DNA of 64,000 nt from Coprothermobacteraceae bacterium. GTDB taxonomy: Bacteria > Coprothermobacterota > Coprothermobacteria > Coprothermobacterales > Coprothermobacteraceae. Below are positions 35,283-44,170 of this stretch, piece after piece; the stretch's first letter is position 1, and each line of letters opens with the position of its first letter. The position numbers and the translations under genes were made by a program. A model generated the notes under the pieces. The model saw nothing but the letters and a program-made list of their open reading frames with translations, had not been told where the DNA came from and made no database searches. The stretch covers positions 62,001 through 126,000 of the forward strand of contig JABLWY010000001.1 in NCBI GenBank assembly GCA_013178255.1, given 5' to 3'.

Positions 35283-35609
35283 TCAGAACTTGCCAACTTG
35301 CCGCCTTACGGCCTTTACAATGTCGTTTTCCAGGGCCTGTCTGTAAGCCAAATACAGCCTCTGCATACCCTCAGCATAGGAAAAACACTTTTGGGGCTGC
35401 GATCTCATTTCTTCCATCAAGTGCGCTTCTAACTTGTATCGCCATTTCTCCACTTCGAGTGCTGGCATGGCTTTCACGGGGCCTGCGTTGGTGCTAACCC
35501 AAAGCCACCACTGATCAGGGGCAGCCGGGTCTTTGAGCAACCTCAAGAATTCGTCGAACGAATCGGGCAACCCTACTAGGCAATTAGACGCCTCATCGTA
35601 CTTGAGCAT
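35283..35609 (-). CDS. Small protein of unknown function downstream of the mbx operon
   Basis: A 108-residue soluble protein rich in aromatic residues that I do not recognise. It begins MLKYDEASNCLVGLPDSFDEFLRLL, has DQWWLWVSTNAGPVKAM in the middle, and ends in a long basic helix. No metal or nucleotide motif is visible. GGGAG lies 7 nt upstream of the ATG. It sits 60 bp after mbxN, beyond a strong hairpin, so it could be expressed by read-through from that operon. Confidence 0.6.
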   Translation of the reverse strand: MLKYDEASNCLVGLPDSFDEFLRLLKDPAAPDQWWLWVSTNAGPVKAMPALEVEKWRYKLEAHLMEEMRSQPQKCFSYAEGMQRLYLAYRQALENDIVKAVRRQVGKF

Positions 35610-35625
35610 ATTGCCGCTCCCTCAA

Positions 35626-35661
35626 TAGGGTCTAGGGGGCATAGGTGCCCCCTAGACCCTA
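35626..35661 (-). terminator. Strong hairpin after the mbx operon
   Basis: A perfect 15-bp stem (35626-35640 against 35647-35661) with a 6-nt loop lies 9 bp after the mbxN stop. On the minus strand it is followed by TTGAGGG, with no real U tract. It may be a partial terminator or a 3' mRNA-stabilising hairpin rather than a classical terminator. Confidence 0.65.
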
Positions 35662-35669
35662 CAGGACTA

Positions 35670-36119
35670 TTACTCTCTTACCCACTTTATTGGTTTCATC
35701 AAGTCCAGGTCAGGTTCTTTGACCCATGTAGCATCTTCACCGGTGTCGGCTTTGGGGAAGAAAACCTGCAACGGTTTTGGATCAGACTTCACCAGCCACG
35801 AATACTGCCTGGTCATCTTGAGCGAACCGCTCGGGCATACGTCTACGCAAAATGCGCAGAGCGTGCAACGCCCATAGTTGATTTGTGGCCTCTTAGGTTG
35901 CCCCTTCATGCCCTCAAAAGGCTTGATCTCGATCATCTCGATGGCGCCCGCAGGGCAAACACGCTGGCAGTTGGCGCAACCTATGCACAAATTCCAGTCG
36001 TTTTGATGCACGCCCCTATAGCGGTCAGCGATAGGTTTCTTCTCATAGGGGTACCTAACGGTCATTGGCTTCTTGAACAAGAACTTGACTGCCTTCAGCG
36101 GCCTCAGATATCTCAGCAT
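35670..36119 (-). CDS. mbxN: Mbx-type complex, NuoI-like ferredoxin subunit (MbxN)
   Basis: A 149-residue subunit with two [4Fe-4S] motifs: Cys45, 48, 51, 55 and Cys85, 88, 91, 95. In this family it takes electrons from ferredoxin and passes them to the NuoB-like cluster. The ATG at 36119 follows GGGGGTGCTTCT and gives the MLRYLRPLKA start typical of NuoI/MbhN; the open frame further upstream lies within mbxL. Last gene of the 13-gene operon. Confidence 0.88.
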   Translation of the reverse strand: MLRYLRPLKAVKFLFKKPMTVRYPYEKKPIADRYRGVHQNDWNLCIGCANCQRVCPAGAIEMIEIKPFEGMKGQPKRPQINYGRCTLCAFCVDVCPSGSLKMTRQYSWLVKSDPKPLQVFFPKADTGEDATWVKEPDLDLMKPIKWVRE

Positions 36120-36130
36120 AGAAGCACCCC

Positions 36131-37243
36131 CTATTTGTCCAAATCTGGCGGGCAGATCTGCAGCGAAGACTCCGCTACAGGGAAATCCGCGTACTCTAGG
36201 CCCACACACAATTTCTCCACAGCTATCACGGCATGGGTCGTAGAAGGTCCCCTAACATAGGCTCTGTAAGGAGCTATGCTTTGGCCGTCGCTAACGATGT
36301 AGTAACCGTACTCGCCCTTCGTGCTTTCGACGTGCACAAATACCGAGCCAGCAGGCACTTTCCAATTGATAGCGGGGTACGGCTTGTTCAAGACGGCACC
36401 CTTAGGCAACTTATCTGCCAACTGTCTGATTATCTGTATGGATTGCCCGACTTCCATGAACCTTACCCAGTTTCTCGCCAACGCGTCCCCGTCGGTGTGG
36501 GTAACCACCTCGAAATCTACTTCGGGATAGGCCAAATAGGGATCCACCTTACGCAAGTCGTAAGGGACTCCGGTAGCCCTAAGGTTGGGTCCTGTTATAC
36601 CCATCTCCACGGCTTGCTCAGGAGTTATTTTCACCAGACCCTTCATACGCCTTACCAATGCTTCGTTCTCAAAGAACATGTTGTAATAATCAGGTATGTG
36701 CTTCTCGATAGCATCTAGCACTCTCAGCATCTTGTCAATCCAACCCTGAGGCAAGTCTCGGCGAACGCCTCCAGGTATCATGAAGATGTGATAGATACGC
36801 GCGCCCGTTAGCTCTTCAAACAAGTCGAGCAGCAAATCCCTCTGGCCCATACCCCAGTACATGACTGGATAAACACCTGTGGCAGCAGCAGCTCCACCCA
36901 ACATCATCAAGTAACTGGTTATCCTCGCCAGCTCCAAAATTATGGTCCTTATGTACACAGCCCTAGGGGGTACTTCTATGTTGGCCAGTTGTTCTACAGC
37001 CATGCAGTATGCAGCTTCGTTCACATCAGGTTCGGGCACACAAATACGGGGCACCAGAGCCACGTTGTTGAGCCACTGCCTGCGTTCCATAAGCTTCTCG
37101 AAACCGCGGTGTAGATAGCCAGGTACCGCCTTGACTTCAACAATCTTCTCGCCGTCCACCTTAAGCTTGTAGGCAAAGTTACCATGTATGCCCGCGTGTT
37201 GGGGACCCATGTGCAGGTCGTAGGAGTACAGTTCTTCCCTCAT
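36131..37243 (-). CDS. mbxL: Mbx-type complex, NuoD-like large subunit without NiFe site (MbxL)
   Basis: A 370-residue homologue of hydrogenase large subunits and NuoD (start: MGPQHAGIHGNFAYKL; PGYLHRGFEKLMERR). In [NiFe] hydrogenases four cysteines in two CxxC pairs bind the metal. Here the first pair reads RIC68-V-P-E71 and the second IC364-P-P-D367, so one Cys in each is lost. This excludes a normal NiFe centre and fits Mbx-type sulfane reductases, as does the gene order. The ribosome site is GGAGGGTGAG. Confidence 0.88.
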   Translation of the reverse strand: MREELYSYDLHMGPQHAGIHGNFAYKLKVDGEKIVEVKAVPGYLHRGFEKLMERRQWLNNVALVPRICVPEPDVNEAAYCMAVEQLANIEVPPRAVYIRTIILELARITSYLMMLGGAAAATGVYPVMYWGMGQRDLLLDLFEELTGARIYHIFMIPGGVRRDLPQGWIDKMLRVLDAIEKHIPDYYNMFFENEALVRRMKGLVKITPEQAVEMGITGPNLRATGVPYDLRKVDPYLAYPEVDFEVVTHTDGDALARNWVRFMEVGQSIQIIRQLADKLPKGAVLNKPYPAINWKVPAGSVFVHVESTKGEYGYYIVSDGQSIAPYRAYVRGPSTTHAVIAVEKLCVGLEYADFPVAESSLQICPPDLDK

Positions 37244-37737
37244 AGCTGCTCACCCTCCCGAAGCTCCAAGATAAGTTCGTCGTGCAAGGGGTTAGCTAAA
37301 GCTGGATGCGTCTCAATGTACTTCTCAGGATCAAAGTCTTTTCTGAGCGGCGGAATGTCGTCCCAGTCTTCTAGCACGTACGGTTCATACTGCCTGTCGT
37401 TACCCTCGAATACCACTCCAAACATTTCGTGAACCTCACGCTCATACACTTCCAAGGGCAGGTATATGTGGCGTAATGACTTGAACTTAGGGTTGTCCCT
37501 AGGTATGCGCGTCTTAATCAACACGCTCTCGCCCCTGTCCCAGTCGAACAGGCCGTAAACCAGCTCGAACTCCCCCTGCTCAATCCAGTCCACGCATGTC
37601 AGAAACATGAGATGCCTGAACTGTGGTTTGAGGAGGGAGAGTACGCCTTCCACTTGTTCCGCCGGGACCAGCACTTCCCACTGCCTTGCTCGCAGTTCTC
37701 TCTTCTCGTAGTTCAAGCTCGACAACGTATCATTCAT
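37240..37737 (-). CDS. mbxK: Mbx-type complex, NuoC-like subunit (MbxK)
   Basis: A 165-residue NuoC/30-kDa family protein with the signature EREVHEMFGVVFEGNDR and a C-terminal DDIPPLRKDF. It is a structural peripheral-arm subunit contacting the NuoD-like protein. The ATG at 37737 is preferred to an upstream start inside mbxJ. It overlaps mbxJ and mbxL by 4 bp each. Confidence 0.87.
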   Translation of the reverse strand: MNDTLSSLNYEKRELRARQWEVLVPAEQVEGVLSLLKPQFRHLMFLTCVDWIEQGEFELVYGLFDWDRGESVLIKTRIPRDNPKFKSLRHIYLPLEVYEREVHEMFGVVFEGNDRQYEPYVLEDWDDIPPLRKDFDPEKYIETHPALANPLHDELILELREGEQL

Positions 37738-38255
37738 AAGGTCATCACCGCCCGCCAATTCTCGCCGAAGAGGGCCTTCTGGTTCTTGTCATAGTATTCG
37801 AAATTCTCGTGATACTTCTGCCACGCATTTGCTTCGCCCTTCTCCACCATCTCCCTGAGCTTTAGAAGCGCGTCCATTACGGCCTCAGCTCTGGGCATGC
37901 AGCCCTGGATGTACAAGTCCACCGGTATGAACAAGTCTAGCCTGTTGATAGTGTTGTAGGAGTCGTAGTAAATACCCCCATCTATGGGGCAGGAACCGTG
38001 AGCGATTACGTATTTGGGTTCAGGCATCTGTTCATACACGTATATGACGCGCTTCAGCGTCTTCTTGGTCAAGTAACCCGTGATCAAGAAGATGTCAGCC
38101 TGCCTAGGTGTAGCCATGGGCATGATCCCAAAGCGCTCCACGTCCCATCTAGAGGTGACAGTGGGAGGCATCTCAATGGCTCCGCATCCCGTACAGTACA
38201 TCATCATCCAGAGCGACTTACTAGTCACTTTGTCTATTAACCTAGCCCATTCCAT
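37734..38255 (-). CDS. mbxJ: Mbx-type complex, NuoB-like small subunit (MbxJ)
   Basis: A 173-residue NuoB/hydrogenase small-subunit homologue. The proximal [4Fe-4S] cluster ligands are Cys21 and Cys24 (YCTGCGAIE), Cys89 (HGSCPIDGG) and Cys119 (QGCMPRAEA); all four are kept. It passes electrons to the active site shared with MbxL. The ATG at 38255 follows GAGGGGG by 8 nt, 13 bp after mbxM. Confidence 0.88.
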   Translation of the reverse strand: MEWARLIDKVTSKSLWMMMYCTGCGAIEMPPTVTSRWDVERFGIMPMATPRQADIFLITGYLTKKTLKRVIYVYEQMPEPKYVIAHGSCPIDGGIYYDSYNTINRLDLFIPVDLYIQGCMPRAEAVMDALLKLREMVEKGEANAWQKYHENFEYYDKNQKALFGENWRAVMTL

Positions 38256-38268
38256 ATATCCATCCCCC

Positions 38269-39198
38269 TCAACTGAACAAGACAATCATCAGACCTATGA
38301 GTGCCAATACTGTGGGCCATTTCCACAACAAGGCAAATGCTTGGTCAGGCCTAAACCTCCCGTACGTGATGTCAACCAAAGATGCTATAACGTAAAGGAA
38401 CAGTGCCTTCAGGGTGACAAGCCATAGCGGGCCACCACCTAAGAACAGGACACTGAATAGAGCAAGCTCTGCGAACAGGTTGAGGGCTGCGAACAGGAAC
38501 ATCATACCTAGATACTTCCCACCAAACTCTGTCATGATACCCGTGCCTATCTCGTGAGGAGCAATGGCTTGGTCAAAAGGCTTCTCTCCCATCACGCCCT
38601 GTAAAGCAATATGGCCCGCCACCGCCGCCACTGGGACCAAAGCATAAAACCAGTTGGAAGGATTCCACAGTCCGGCCGACTGCTGCATAGCAGCAATTTC
38701 AGTTAGTCTCAATGTCCCTGCTTTGGCTACTACGGCCAGAACCGCTAACATGAACGGGAGCTCGTAGCCGAACATCATGCCCAACGCCCTAGCTACGCCA
38801 AGGACGCCCCACGGGCTTGCTCCTACAGCGGCCGCCAAAGCCATGCCCAATGGCCCAATGACCATGGTGTACAAGATGACAATTAGGTCACCGTAGGGCG
38901 CCATGTTGGGTAGGCCGTTAAACGGTATGAACCACAGCATCAGCGCAGGCCCGGCTAACCCCATGATTACCCCTAGGTCGTAAACCCACCCGTGGCTGAA
39001 GTTGCTCTTCTTACTGAACAGCTTGATGACGTCAGCGTAGGGCTGCCACAAAGGCGGACCGTAGCGTTGATGTATGCGGGCACTCAGCCTCCTAAAAATC
39101 CCCATGAAGAGTAAACCGATGGCCGTTCCATATATCGGCAGAAACAGCAAGGACAAAGCTGCCCAAACATTTATCTGGAAGTTGTTGAGGTTGATCAC
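38269..39198 (-). CDS. mbxM: Mbx-type complex, NuoH-like membrane subunit (MbxM)
   Basis: A 309-residue protein with eight membrane spans of the NuoH/MbhM family. It keeps the conserved cytoplasmic loops: RRLSARIHQRYGPPLWQPYADVIKLF near the start, and EKPFDQAIAPHEIGTGIMTEFGGKYLG in the middle. It connects the peripheral arm to the ion-pumping arm. GTG start after a GGGGTG site; it overlaps the upstream gene by 4 bp. Its position before J-K-L-N is the mbx order, not mbh. Confidence 0.9.
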   Translation of the reverse strand: MINLNNFQINVWAALSLLFLPIYGTAIGLLFMGIFRRLSARIHQRYGPPLWQPYADVIKLFSKKSNFSHGWVYDLGVIMGLAGPALMLWFIPFNGLPNMAPYGDLIVILYTMVIGPLGMALAAAVGASPWGVLGVARALGMMFGYELPFMLAVLAVVAKAGTLRLTEIAAMQQSAGLWNPSNWFYALVPVAAVAGHIALQGVMGEKPFDQAIAPHEIGTGIMTEFGGKYLGMMFLFAALNLFAELALFSVLFLGGGPLWLVTLKALFLYVIASLVDITYGRFRPDQAFALLWKWPTVLALIGLMIVLFS

Positions 39199-41057
39199 AG
39201 CAAAACACCCCCTCGAGCAGCCACATAGGCTACAATGGCGAGCACAACGAGAAGTAGCATGGACGCCAGCGCGCTGGCATTGAGATCAGCGCTGATATTG
39301 CGTATAACATCACCAATAGCCTTTTCCAAGAAGCTGGACAAACTCTGAAGCCACTTTTCAAGGCTCACTTTCTCTGCGTAAGGATCTAATATGCGCTCAA
39401 ATGGTCCATAGAAGTGAGACGATACCTGTAAGTTCCATTCAGGCTTAGGTGGCTCACCGGCATACCATGTGTTCCTAGGAGATATCCAGCGAGCAGGTGC
39501 GCCCGAGCTCCAAACCAGTAGGGCGATGAGCCCAGCCGTTATAAACAAGGCCAACAGGTAGGCACTGTGCCAGCCTCCGACGCTTGTGGTCGTCTCGAAA
39601 TCCAAAGTCAGTAAGTTGCGGAACGACTCCAAAGGCAGCGTGAGGAATTGCTGGAAGCTTGTGTTGAATATACCAAGAAGCACCGTCAAGGCAATGGAGA
39701 ACAGGCCCAAAACTATGCCAACTGGGCTTACCTCCTTGTACTCATGCTTGATTTGGCCCCAGAATATGCCGTACACGTACCTAAAAGCGTACATAAAAGC
39801 GCCAGCGCCTACCACAAGAGCTAAGGCAGACAGCACGTACACCTTCATCTCCACAATGGATTCATAGATTAGGAACTTGGCAGCAAAGCCCACGAGAGGT
39901 GGTATGGCGACTGCCGACAGTATAGCCACGAAGCCGAACATAAATGTGACTGGCATCTTGTGACCAGCGCCACCCAACGAAGCTATACTCTTCGTTCCCA
40001 CTTGGTGGTAAATCCATCCCACTGGTATGAAGAGGCTAACTTCAAAGAGCGTGTGCGCATAGCTGAGAAGCATCGCGCCCATAAACGCGGCAGGCAACGT
40101 GTAGCTCTCCACTTTCATCAGAACCAGCGCAATAACCACATATGAAAGCTGGGCGATGGACGAATACGCCAACAAAACAGAAGCATCGTCAGCGGACCAA
40201 GCCCTTATGGTAGCCACCACAGCCCCGGCTATGATTACTCCGTCTATGAAGAAGCTCACCCAAGGTATGTTTCTGAACATACCGAATTGCGCAAACCACT
40301 CGAATCCGGTGATTAGCACCAGCAGCACAACCCCAAACACGCCTGCTTTTGTCATTGCTCCCGACAAGTATGCCGAAACCATGGGGTCCACGCCCTCGTA
40401 GGTAGTAGGTACCCAAAGATGAAAAGGCGGGATACCAAGTTTGATAAGAAAGGCAACAAACGCCAAAGCTAGTCCTACCATAGCCACGACGTCGTACTCA
40501 CCCAGATTGTTGACCACCGTGTTGAAGCTCAGGTCCCATGTTCCTTTGGACATGAGTAGCGCTCCAGCCAGTAGCAGTACGCCCGAGGCCACAGACCAAG
40601 CTAGGTAAGACCGAACAGGCTTCTCAGAAGTAGCAGTCAACTTCACGATCAAGAGTCCCGACCAAGACATAACTTCCCAACCCAAGAACAATGCCAGAAA
40701 GCTTCGTGAAGTGAAAACGAGAAATATTCCCAATGCGTTAATGAGCGTTAGAGCCACGAAAGACTCTATCCATCTTCTTTCCCTTACTTCATACAAGGCG
40801 ACATACACGAAGGTTAGCGTAAACAAGACCAAAGGCCAAAAGACCCTGGATATGGCAGTCCACATGTAAGCCACCTGGCTATTGAAGAAAGCAAAGCTTA
40901 TGGACTCCGCTTCTGTAGATAGTTCGTGCAGCCAGCCGTATCCCGTGGCAATTAGACCCAGCACGATAGCAGCCAACTTGCTCCACCGGCTTTGAACCAG
41001 CGAGAGCAGGCCAACAGCCGCTGCGCACAACGAGAAGACTATAAGCAAAGTAGCCAT
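39195..41057 (-). CDS. Mbx-type complex, large antiporter-like subunit (MbxH', NuoL/M/N family)
   Basis: A 620-residue proton-translocating-type subunit with about 14 core membrane spans. It keeps the key residues Glu in LFLGWEVMSWSG and Lys in FLIKLGIPPFHLWVPTTYEG. The last 120 residues include an amphipathic, charged stretch (FERILDPYAEKVSLEKWLQSL) and a final membrane helix, like the lateral helix of NuoL or MbxH'. It is the second of two antiporter-like subunits, the pattern known for mbx operons. Confidence 0.88.
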   Translation of the reverse strand: MATLLIVFSLCAAAVGLLSLVQSRWSKLAAIVLGLIATGYGWLHELSTEAESISFAFFNSQVAYMWTAISRVFWPLVLFTLTFVYVALYEVRERRWIESFVALTLINALGIFLVFTSRSFLALFLGWEVMSWSGLLIVKLTATSEKPVRSYLAWSVASGVLLLAGALLMSKGTWDLSFNTVVNNLGEYDVVAMVGLALAFVAFLIKLGIPPFHLWVPTTYEGVDPMVSAYLSGAMTKAGVFGVVLLVLITGFEWFAQFGMFRNIPWVSFFIDGVIIAGAVVATIRAWSADDASVLLAYSSIAQLSYVVIALVLMKVESYTLPAAFMGAMLLSYAHTLFEVSLFIPVGWIYHQVGTKSIASLGGAGHKMPVTFMFGFVAILSAVAIPPLVGFAAKFLIYESIVEMKVYVLSALALVVGAGAFMYAFRYVYGIFWGQIKHEYKEVSPVGIVLGLFSIALTVLLGIFNTSFQQFLTLPLESFRNLLTLDFETTTSVGGWHSAYLLALFITAGLIALLVWSSGAPARWISPRNTWYAGEPPKPEWNLQVSSHFYGPFERILDPYAEKVSLEKWLQSLSSFLEKAIGDVIRNISADLNASALASMLLLVVLAIVAYVAARGGVLL

Positions 41058-42377
41058 CTACATCACCTTCCCCAAGACTGCCAGCATATCGTAAAGTCCT
41101 TGCACCATAATTACGGAGCCAGCAATAAACAAGACAAGCGAACTAACTAAGGACGCAGCAACGCGCTTATCGCACACAAAACCAGCGCCCGCAAAGCTGG
41201 AAACCCAACGTGCCAACACGACGGCCTTTACCAAGATTGCTACTAACACGACGACCGTGGTGGCAGGCATTTTCAGCCACAGACCACCAAAGAGAAGCCC
41301 CACTTCTCCAACGAATCCAAGCGACAGAGGGAAGCCAACCAAAGCGAGCATGCCCAACAACAAACCAGCCGTTCTGCCTGCATGCACCCCGCCATCGGCC
41401 AGTATCAGCATGGCGAATTCGCCAAGAACAGCTGTAAGTAATATGGCGGCAAAGGCGGCATTTGCGCCCACAAGCAAAGCGACCAGCACAATACCCGCCT
41501 CCGCCATGGACAAGTAGCCGATAGACTCTCTGAAATTCTTCGACTGCCAAGCAGCCACGGCACCGTAGAGGATGGTAGCCCAAGCTACAACTGAAACCCA
41601 ACTCTGAAGGCCGAAGATTGCCGCAAGTCGCGCAATGAGTGTCATACCAGCGGCAAACCCAAACGGCAAGAGCGCAAGCAGTTCTGCAGGGGCTTCCTTG
41701 TAACCTTCAGGGACCCAAAGCGCGAGTGGCAAAAGTTCTGCTTCAGCTGACATACCGACAAACAAAGCAAGCATACCCATAGCCTTAACAGTAGTGGAGG
41801 CCTGCCCAACTTCCTTGGCCAAGTGTGCAAAGTTCAATGTCCCCGCGGCAGCGTACAGAACTGCCACACCCACCAGATAGAAGGCAGCACCGATTTCGGC
41901 GTACATCAAGTACTTGAATGCAGCCTTAGCGCCACGCGTACCTTCTGCAGCCATCACAGCAGCTGTGGACAGCGCCGCTAGCTCCATCATTACGAAGAAG
42001 TTGAAATAGTCACCTGTTAGGGACATGCCCGAAACGCCCAACACATATATTGCCAAAAGCGTGTAGAAACGGCCCGTTCGGTTTTTCCCAAGCGTGAGTA
42101 GGACAGCTAACAGGGCTGCATTCGTCAGCAGGGCAATCAGTGCACCCAACATAGAAACCTGCAACCCTATGCCCGTGGGTGGTGCAAATCCGCCTATAGT
42201 TACGGTGAACGTACCTTCATAGTATGCTCTACTTAAATTGGTGGCAAAGACGAGAACATTGAACAGGGCAGTTAAGGAGAGCAGAGCACGCATCACCTTG
42301 GCATCGTACTTAGCGGCGCTTGCAAAGAACGCCACAGCCAACGTTATGCCAAAAGCCCACATGGGGTCAATGAACAT
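41058..42377 (-). CDS. mbxH: Mbx-type complex, antiporter-like subunit MbxH (MnhD family) with Lys-to-Glu change
   Basis: A 439-residue polytopic protein of the MrpD/NuoN type. The TM5 Glu is present (FFVMMELAALSTAAVMA). The TM7 Lys found in most members is replaced: the sequence reads GMSAEAELLPLALWVPEGY where relatives have K before the PLxxWLP motif. This may alter ion selectivity or mean it does not pump. The ATG at 42377 follows GGGTGGTGAT; it overlaps mbxG by 11 bp. Confidence 0.87.
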   Translation of the reverse strand: MFIDPMWAFGITLAVAFFASAAKYDAKVMRALLSLTALFNVLVFATNLSRAYYEGTFTVTIGGFAPPTGIGLQVSMLGALIALLTNAALLAVLLTLGKNRTGRFYTLLAIYVLGVSGMSLTGDYFNFFVMMELAALSTAAVMAAEGTRGAKAAFKYLMYAEIGAAFYLVGVAVLYAAAGTLNFAHLAKEVGQASTTVKAMGMLALFVGMSAEAELLPLALWVPEGYKEAPAELLALLPFGFAAGMTLIARLAAIFGLQSWVSVVAWATILYGAVAAWQSKNFRESIGYLSMAEAGIVLVALLVGANAAFAAILLTAVLGEFAMLILADGGVHAGRTAGLLLGMLALVGFPLSLGFVGEVGLLFGGLWLKMPATTVVVLVAILVKAVVLARWVSSFAGAGFVCDKRVAASLVSSLVLFIAGSVIMVQGLYDMLAVLGKVM

Positions 42378-42687
42378 CGAGATCACCACCCTTTGCAGAG
42401 CCTGCTCTGAGTGCTAAGGCCGAAGCTAAGCCCACCGATGCCGCACCAATGACTATGGACGTGAGTATGAGCGCTTGAGGGACTGGATCCACAAAGCCAC
42501 TGAATTTGGCGCTCTCTTCAAAGATGGGTGCGGTGCCTCCCACCACAAAGCCCACCGCAATGAACAATAAATTGACACCCGCAGTCATTAACTCGATCCC
42601 TATGACGATCTTGAACAGGTTCTTCTTGAACATAATGGCGAACAGTCCTAGCCCTATCAAAGTGAAAGCGAACACATAGTAGATCAT
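42367..42687 (-). CDS. mbxG: MnhC/NuoK-like subunit (MbxG)
   Basis: A 106-residue three-helix protein of the NuoK/MrpC family. The conserved Glu of the second helix is visible in KIVIGIELMTAGVNLLFIAVG. The C-terminal part PVPQALILTSIVIGAASVGLASALAL matches MnhC closely. It belongs to the Na+/H+ antiporter module of the complex and overlaps both neighbours by a few bases. Confidence 0.9.
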   Translation of the reverse strand: MIYYVFAFTLIGLGLFAIMFKKNLFKIVIGIELMTAGVNLLFIAVGFVVGGTAPIFEESAKFSGFVDPVPQALILTSIVIGAASVGLASALALRAGSAKGGDLDVH

Positions 42688-43367
42688 GCTTGGTCACCGC
42701 CCTTGTAGAAGTACTTGACGATATCGCTGAGTTCTATGCCCACTTTGAGGCCTATAGCGACATAGATAGGCACAATGATGCCAGCAGAGAGCAGTCTGTA
42801 TGGTTGGCCTAAAGGCATAATCTGGCTCAAGAAGCTACCGCTGACTATCAATCCTGCGATTCCCAAACCTGCGAACACCCATCCACTCAATGTCTCAATC
42901 CAATAGAGCGCTCTTGGCCTCTGAAATCCCATCACAACTAAGTAGAGGAGCGCTAGCGTAGTGGCAACTACGGCACCTCCCTGGAACCCCCCGCCTGGAG
43001 TCAGATGTCCATGGATGAAAATGTAAGCCCCGAAAACGAGTAGGTAGGGCGCTAGGAAACGAGCACCGTACTCCGTCACAAAACCAGGTCTTGGCCTTTC
43101 TGTGTCGTATCGTTGGGCTAGAAGCATTCCAACGCCTAGGGACGCCAGCAACAACACTGTGACTTCGCCCAAGGTGTCAAACCCCCGATAGGAAACCACG
43201 ACTCCTGTTACCTGGTTGGCAGCTCCGTGGTCCGCCAACCCATTGGATATGTAGTACTTAGCTACTAGATCATTCATCTTATCCGTTCCAAAGCCGAGTT
43301 CGGCGATAGGCAGTAGGAAAAGCGTCACTAGAACAGCTACCACAAAAAAGCCCACCGCGTACTTCAT
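42684..43367 (-). CDS. mbxF: MnhB-family subunit with N-terminal MbhE-like part (MbxF)
   Basis: A 227-residue protein combining two family segments. Residues 1-90 carry NQVTGVVVSYRGFDTLGEVTVLLLAS, as in MbhE and the MrpA C-terminus. Residues 105-227 are MrpB (APYLLVFGAYIFIHGHLTPGGGFQGGAVVA). In Pyrococcus mbh these parts are separate genes. The fusion explains why only 13 genes are needed. GGAGGTGGAG precedes the ATG. Confidence 0.87.
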   Translation of the reverse strand: MKYAVGFFVVAVLVTLFLLPIAELGFGTDKMNDLVAKYYISNGLADHGAANQVTGVVVSYRGFDTLGEVTVLLLASLGVGMLLAQRYDTERPRPGFVTEYGARFLAPYLLVFGAYIFIHGHLTPGGGFQGGAVVATTLALLYLVVMGFQRPRALYWIETLSGWVFAGLGIAGLIVSGSFLSQIMPLGQPYRLLSAGIIVPIYVAIGLKVGIELSDIVKYFYKGGDQA

Positions 43368-43606
43368 AACTCCACCTCCTTGCCCGACCGCTTTATGGCG
43401 TAGACAAGGATCATGGTCGAGAGCGCAGCGCCTACAGCAGCCTCAGCCATGGCCACATCAGGAGCTTGCAGTAGAAGGAAGAAGATGCTCACCACTAGTG
43501 ATACATATCCCGCAGCTATAGCCGCACTGAGCAAGTTGCGGCTGGATATGGCATATATGGCAGCAACGAGCCCTGATATGAATAGAGTGACCTCAAAAGC
43601 GAACAT
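43364..43606 (-). CDS. mbxD: DUF4040/MbhD-like membrane subunit (MbxD)
   Basis: An 80-residue three-helix protein of the DUF4040 (MbhD) family, equal to a C-terminal piece of MrpA. Typical is the LLLQAPDVAMAEAAVGAALSTMILVYAI stretch. The ATG at 43606 fits GGACGG upstream; a GTG three codons earlier is possible. It overlaps the next gene by 4 bp. Confidence 0.87.
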   Translation of the reverse strand: MFAFEVTLFISGLVAAIYAISSRNLLSAAIAAGYVSLVVSIFFLLLQAPDVAMAEAAVGAALSTMILVYAIKRSGKEVEL

Positions 43607-43916
43607 GAGCTTCACCGTCCTTGGTATAGGCCTTGATTCCCAACTTATGAGCTGCCCGAATCAAGGTGCTCGCACCTACTGGGTTTGTGAGTATCATGAG
43701 AAGCGCAAACACTGCAGACTTCAGTATCCAAACGCTGCTCGCGCTCAAATATGCAATACCTAAGCTAATGCCCAACACACCAAACGTGGCAGCTTTTGTG
43801 GCAGTCTGCATACGAGTGTATACGTCAGGCATCCTTACAAGCCCGAGGGCTCCTAGCAGCTGGAAGAACACACCAATCCAGACGAAGGCCCAACCTATCC
43901 ATTCATTCCAACTCAT
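43593..43916 (-). CDS. mbxC: MnhG-like antiporter subunit (MbxC)
   Basis: A 107-residue MrpG/PhaG-type protein with three membrane helices and the signature LLGALGLVRMPDVYTRMQTATKAATFG. The C-terminus LTNPVGASTLIRAAHKLG is also typical. The ATG at 43916 follows GGAGAGG by 7 nt; the TTG two codons earlier is too close to that site. Confidence 0.91.
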   Translation of the reverse strand: MSWNEWIGWAFVWIGVFFQLLGALGLVRMPDVYTRMQTATKAATFGVLGISLGIAYLSASSVWILKSAVFALLMILTNPVGASTLIRAAHKLGIKAYTKDGEAHVRF

Positions 43917-43918
43917 AG

Positions 43919-44170
43919 TCAAGCCTCTCCTCTCTCTTCGAGGAACCGCCCCAGAGCTACCACCGCCGCAAATGAAATGGCAGCGTACACCAAAGCTACG
44001 TCAGCATAAATAAACCTGCCGAAGTGGAAAGCGACCAAAAAGAGAGCGGCAGCAGTTATAGTGGTGGCGATGTCTAGTGCCACCATACGGTCAACTACGG
44101 TCGGCCCCACGATCATTCTAAACACTGCAAGCAGAGCGGCAATGCCCAATAGGCTGATAGCCAACACCAT
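43919..44170 (-). CDS. mbxB: MnhF-like antiporter subunit (MbxB)
   Basis: An 83-residue MrpF/PhaF-type protein with three membrane helices. The central motif FRMIVGPTVVDRMVALDIATTITAA is diagnostic. It shares one base with the end of the MnhE gene and lies 2 bp before the MnhG gene. Confidence 0.91.
   Translation of the reverse strand: MVLAISLLGIAALLAVFRMIVGPTVVDRMVALDIATTITAAALFLVAFHFGRFIYADVALVYAAISFAAVVALGRFLEERGEA

Noticed and set aside
36131-37243. Calling the complex a [NiFe] hydrogenase (Mbh) or NADH dehydrogenase
   Set aside because: One cysteine of each CxxC pair is missing, gene order is mbx-like, and no NuoE/F/G NADH module is present.
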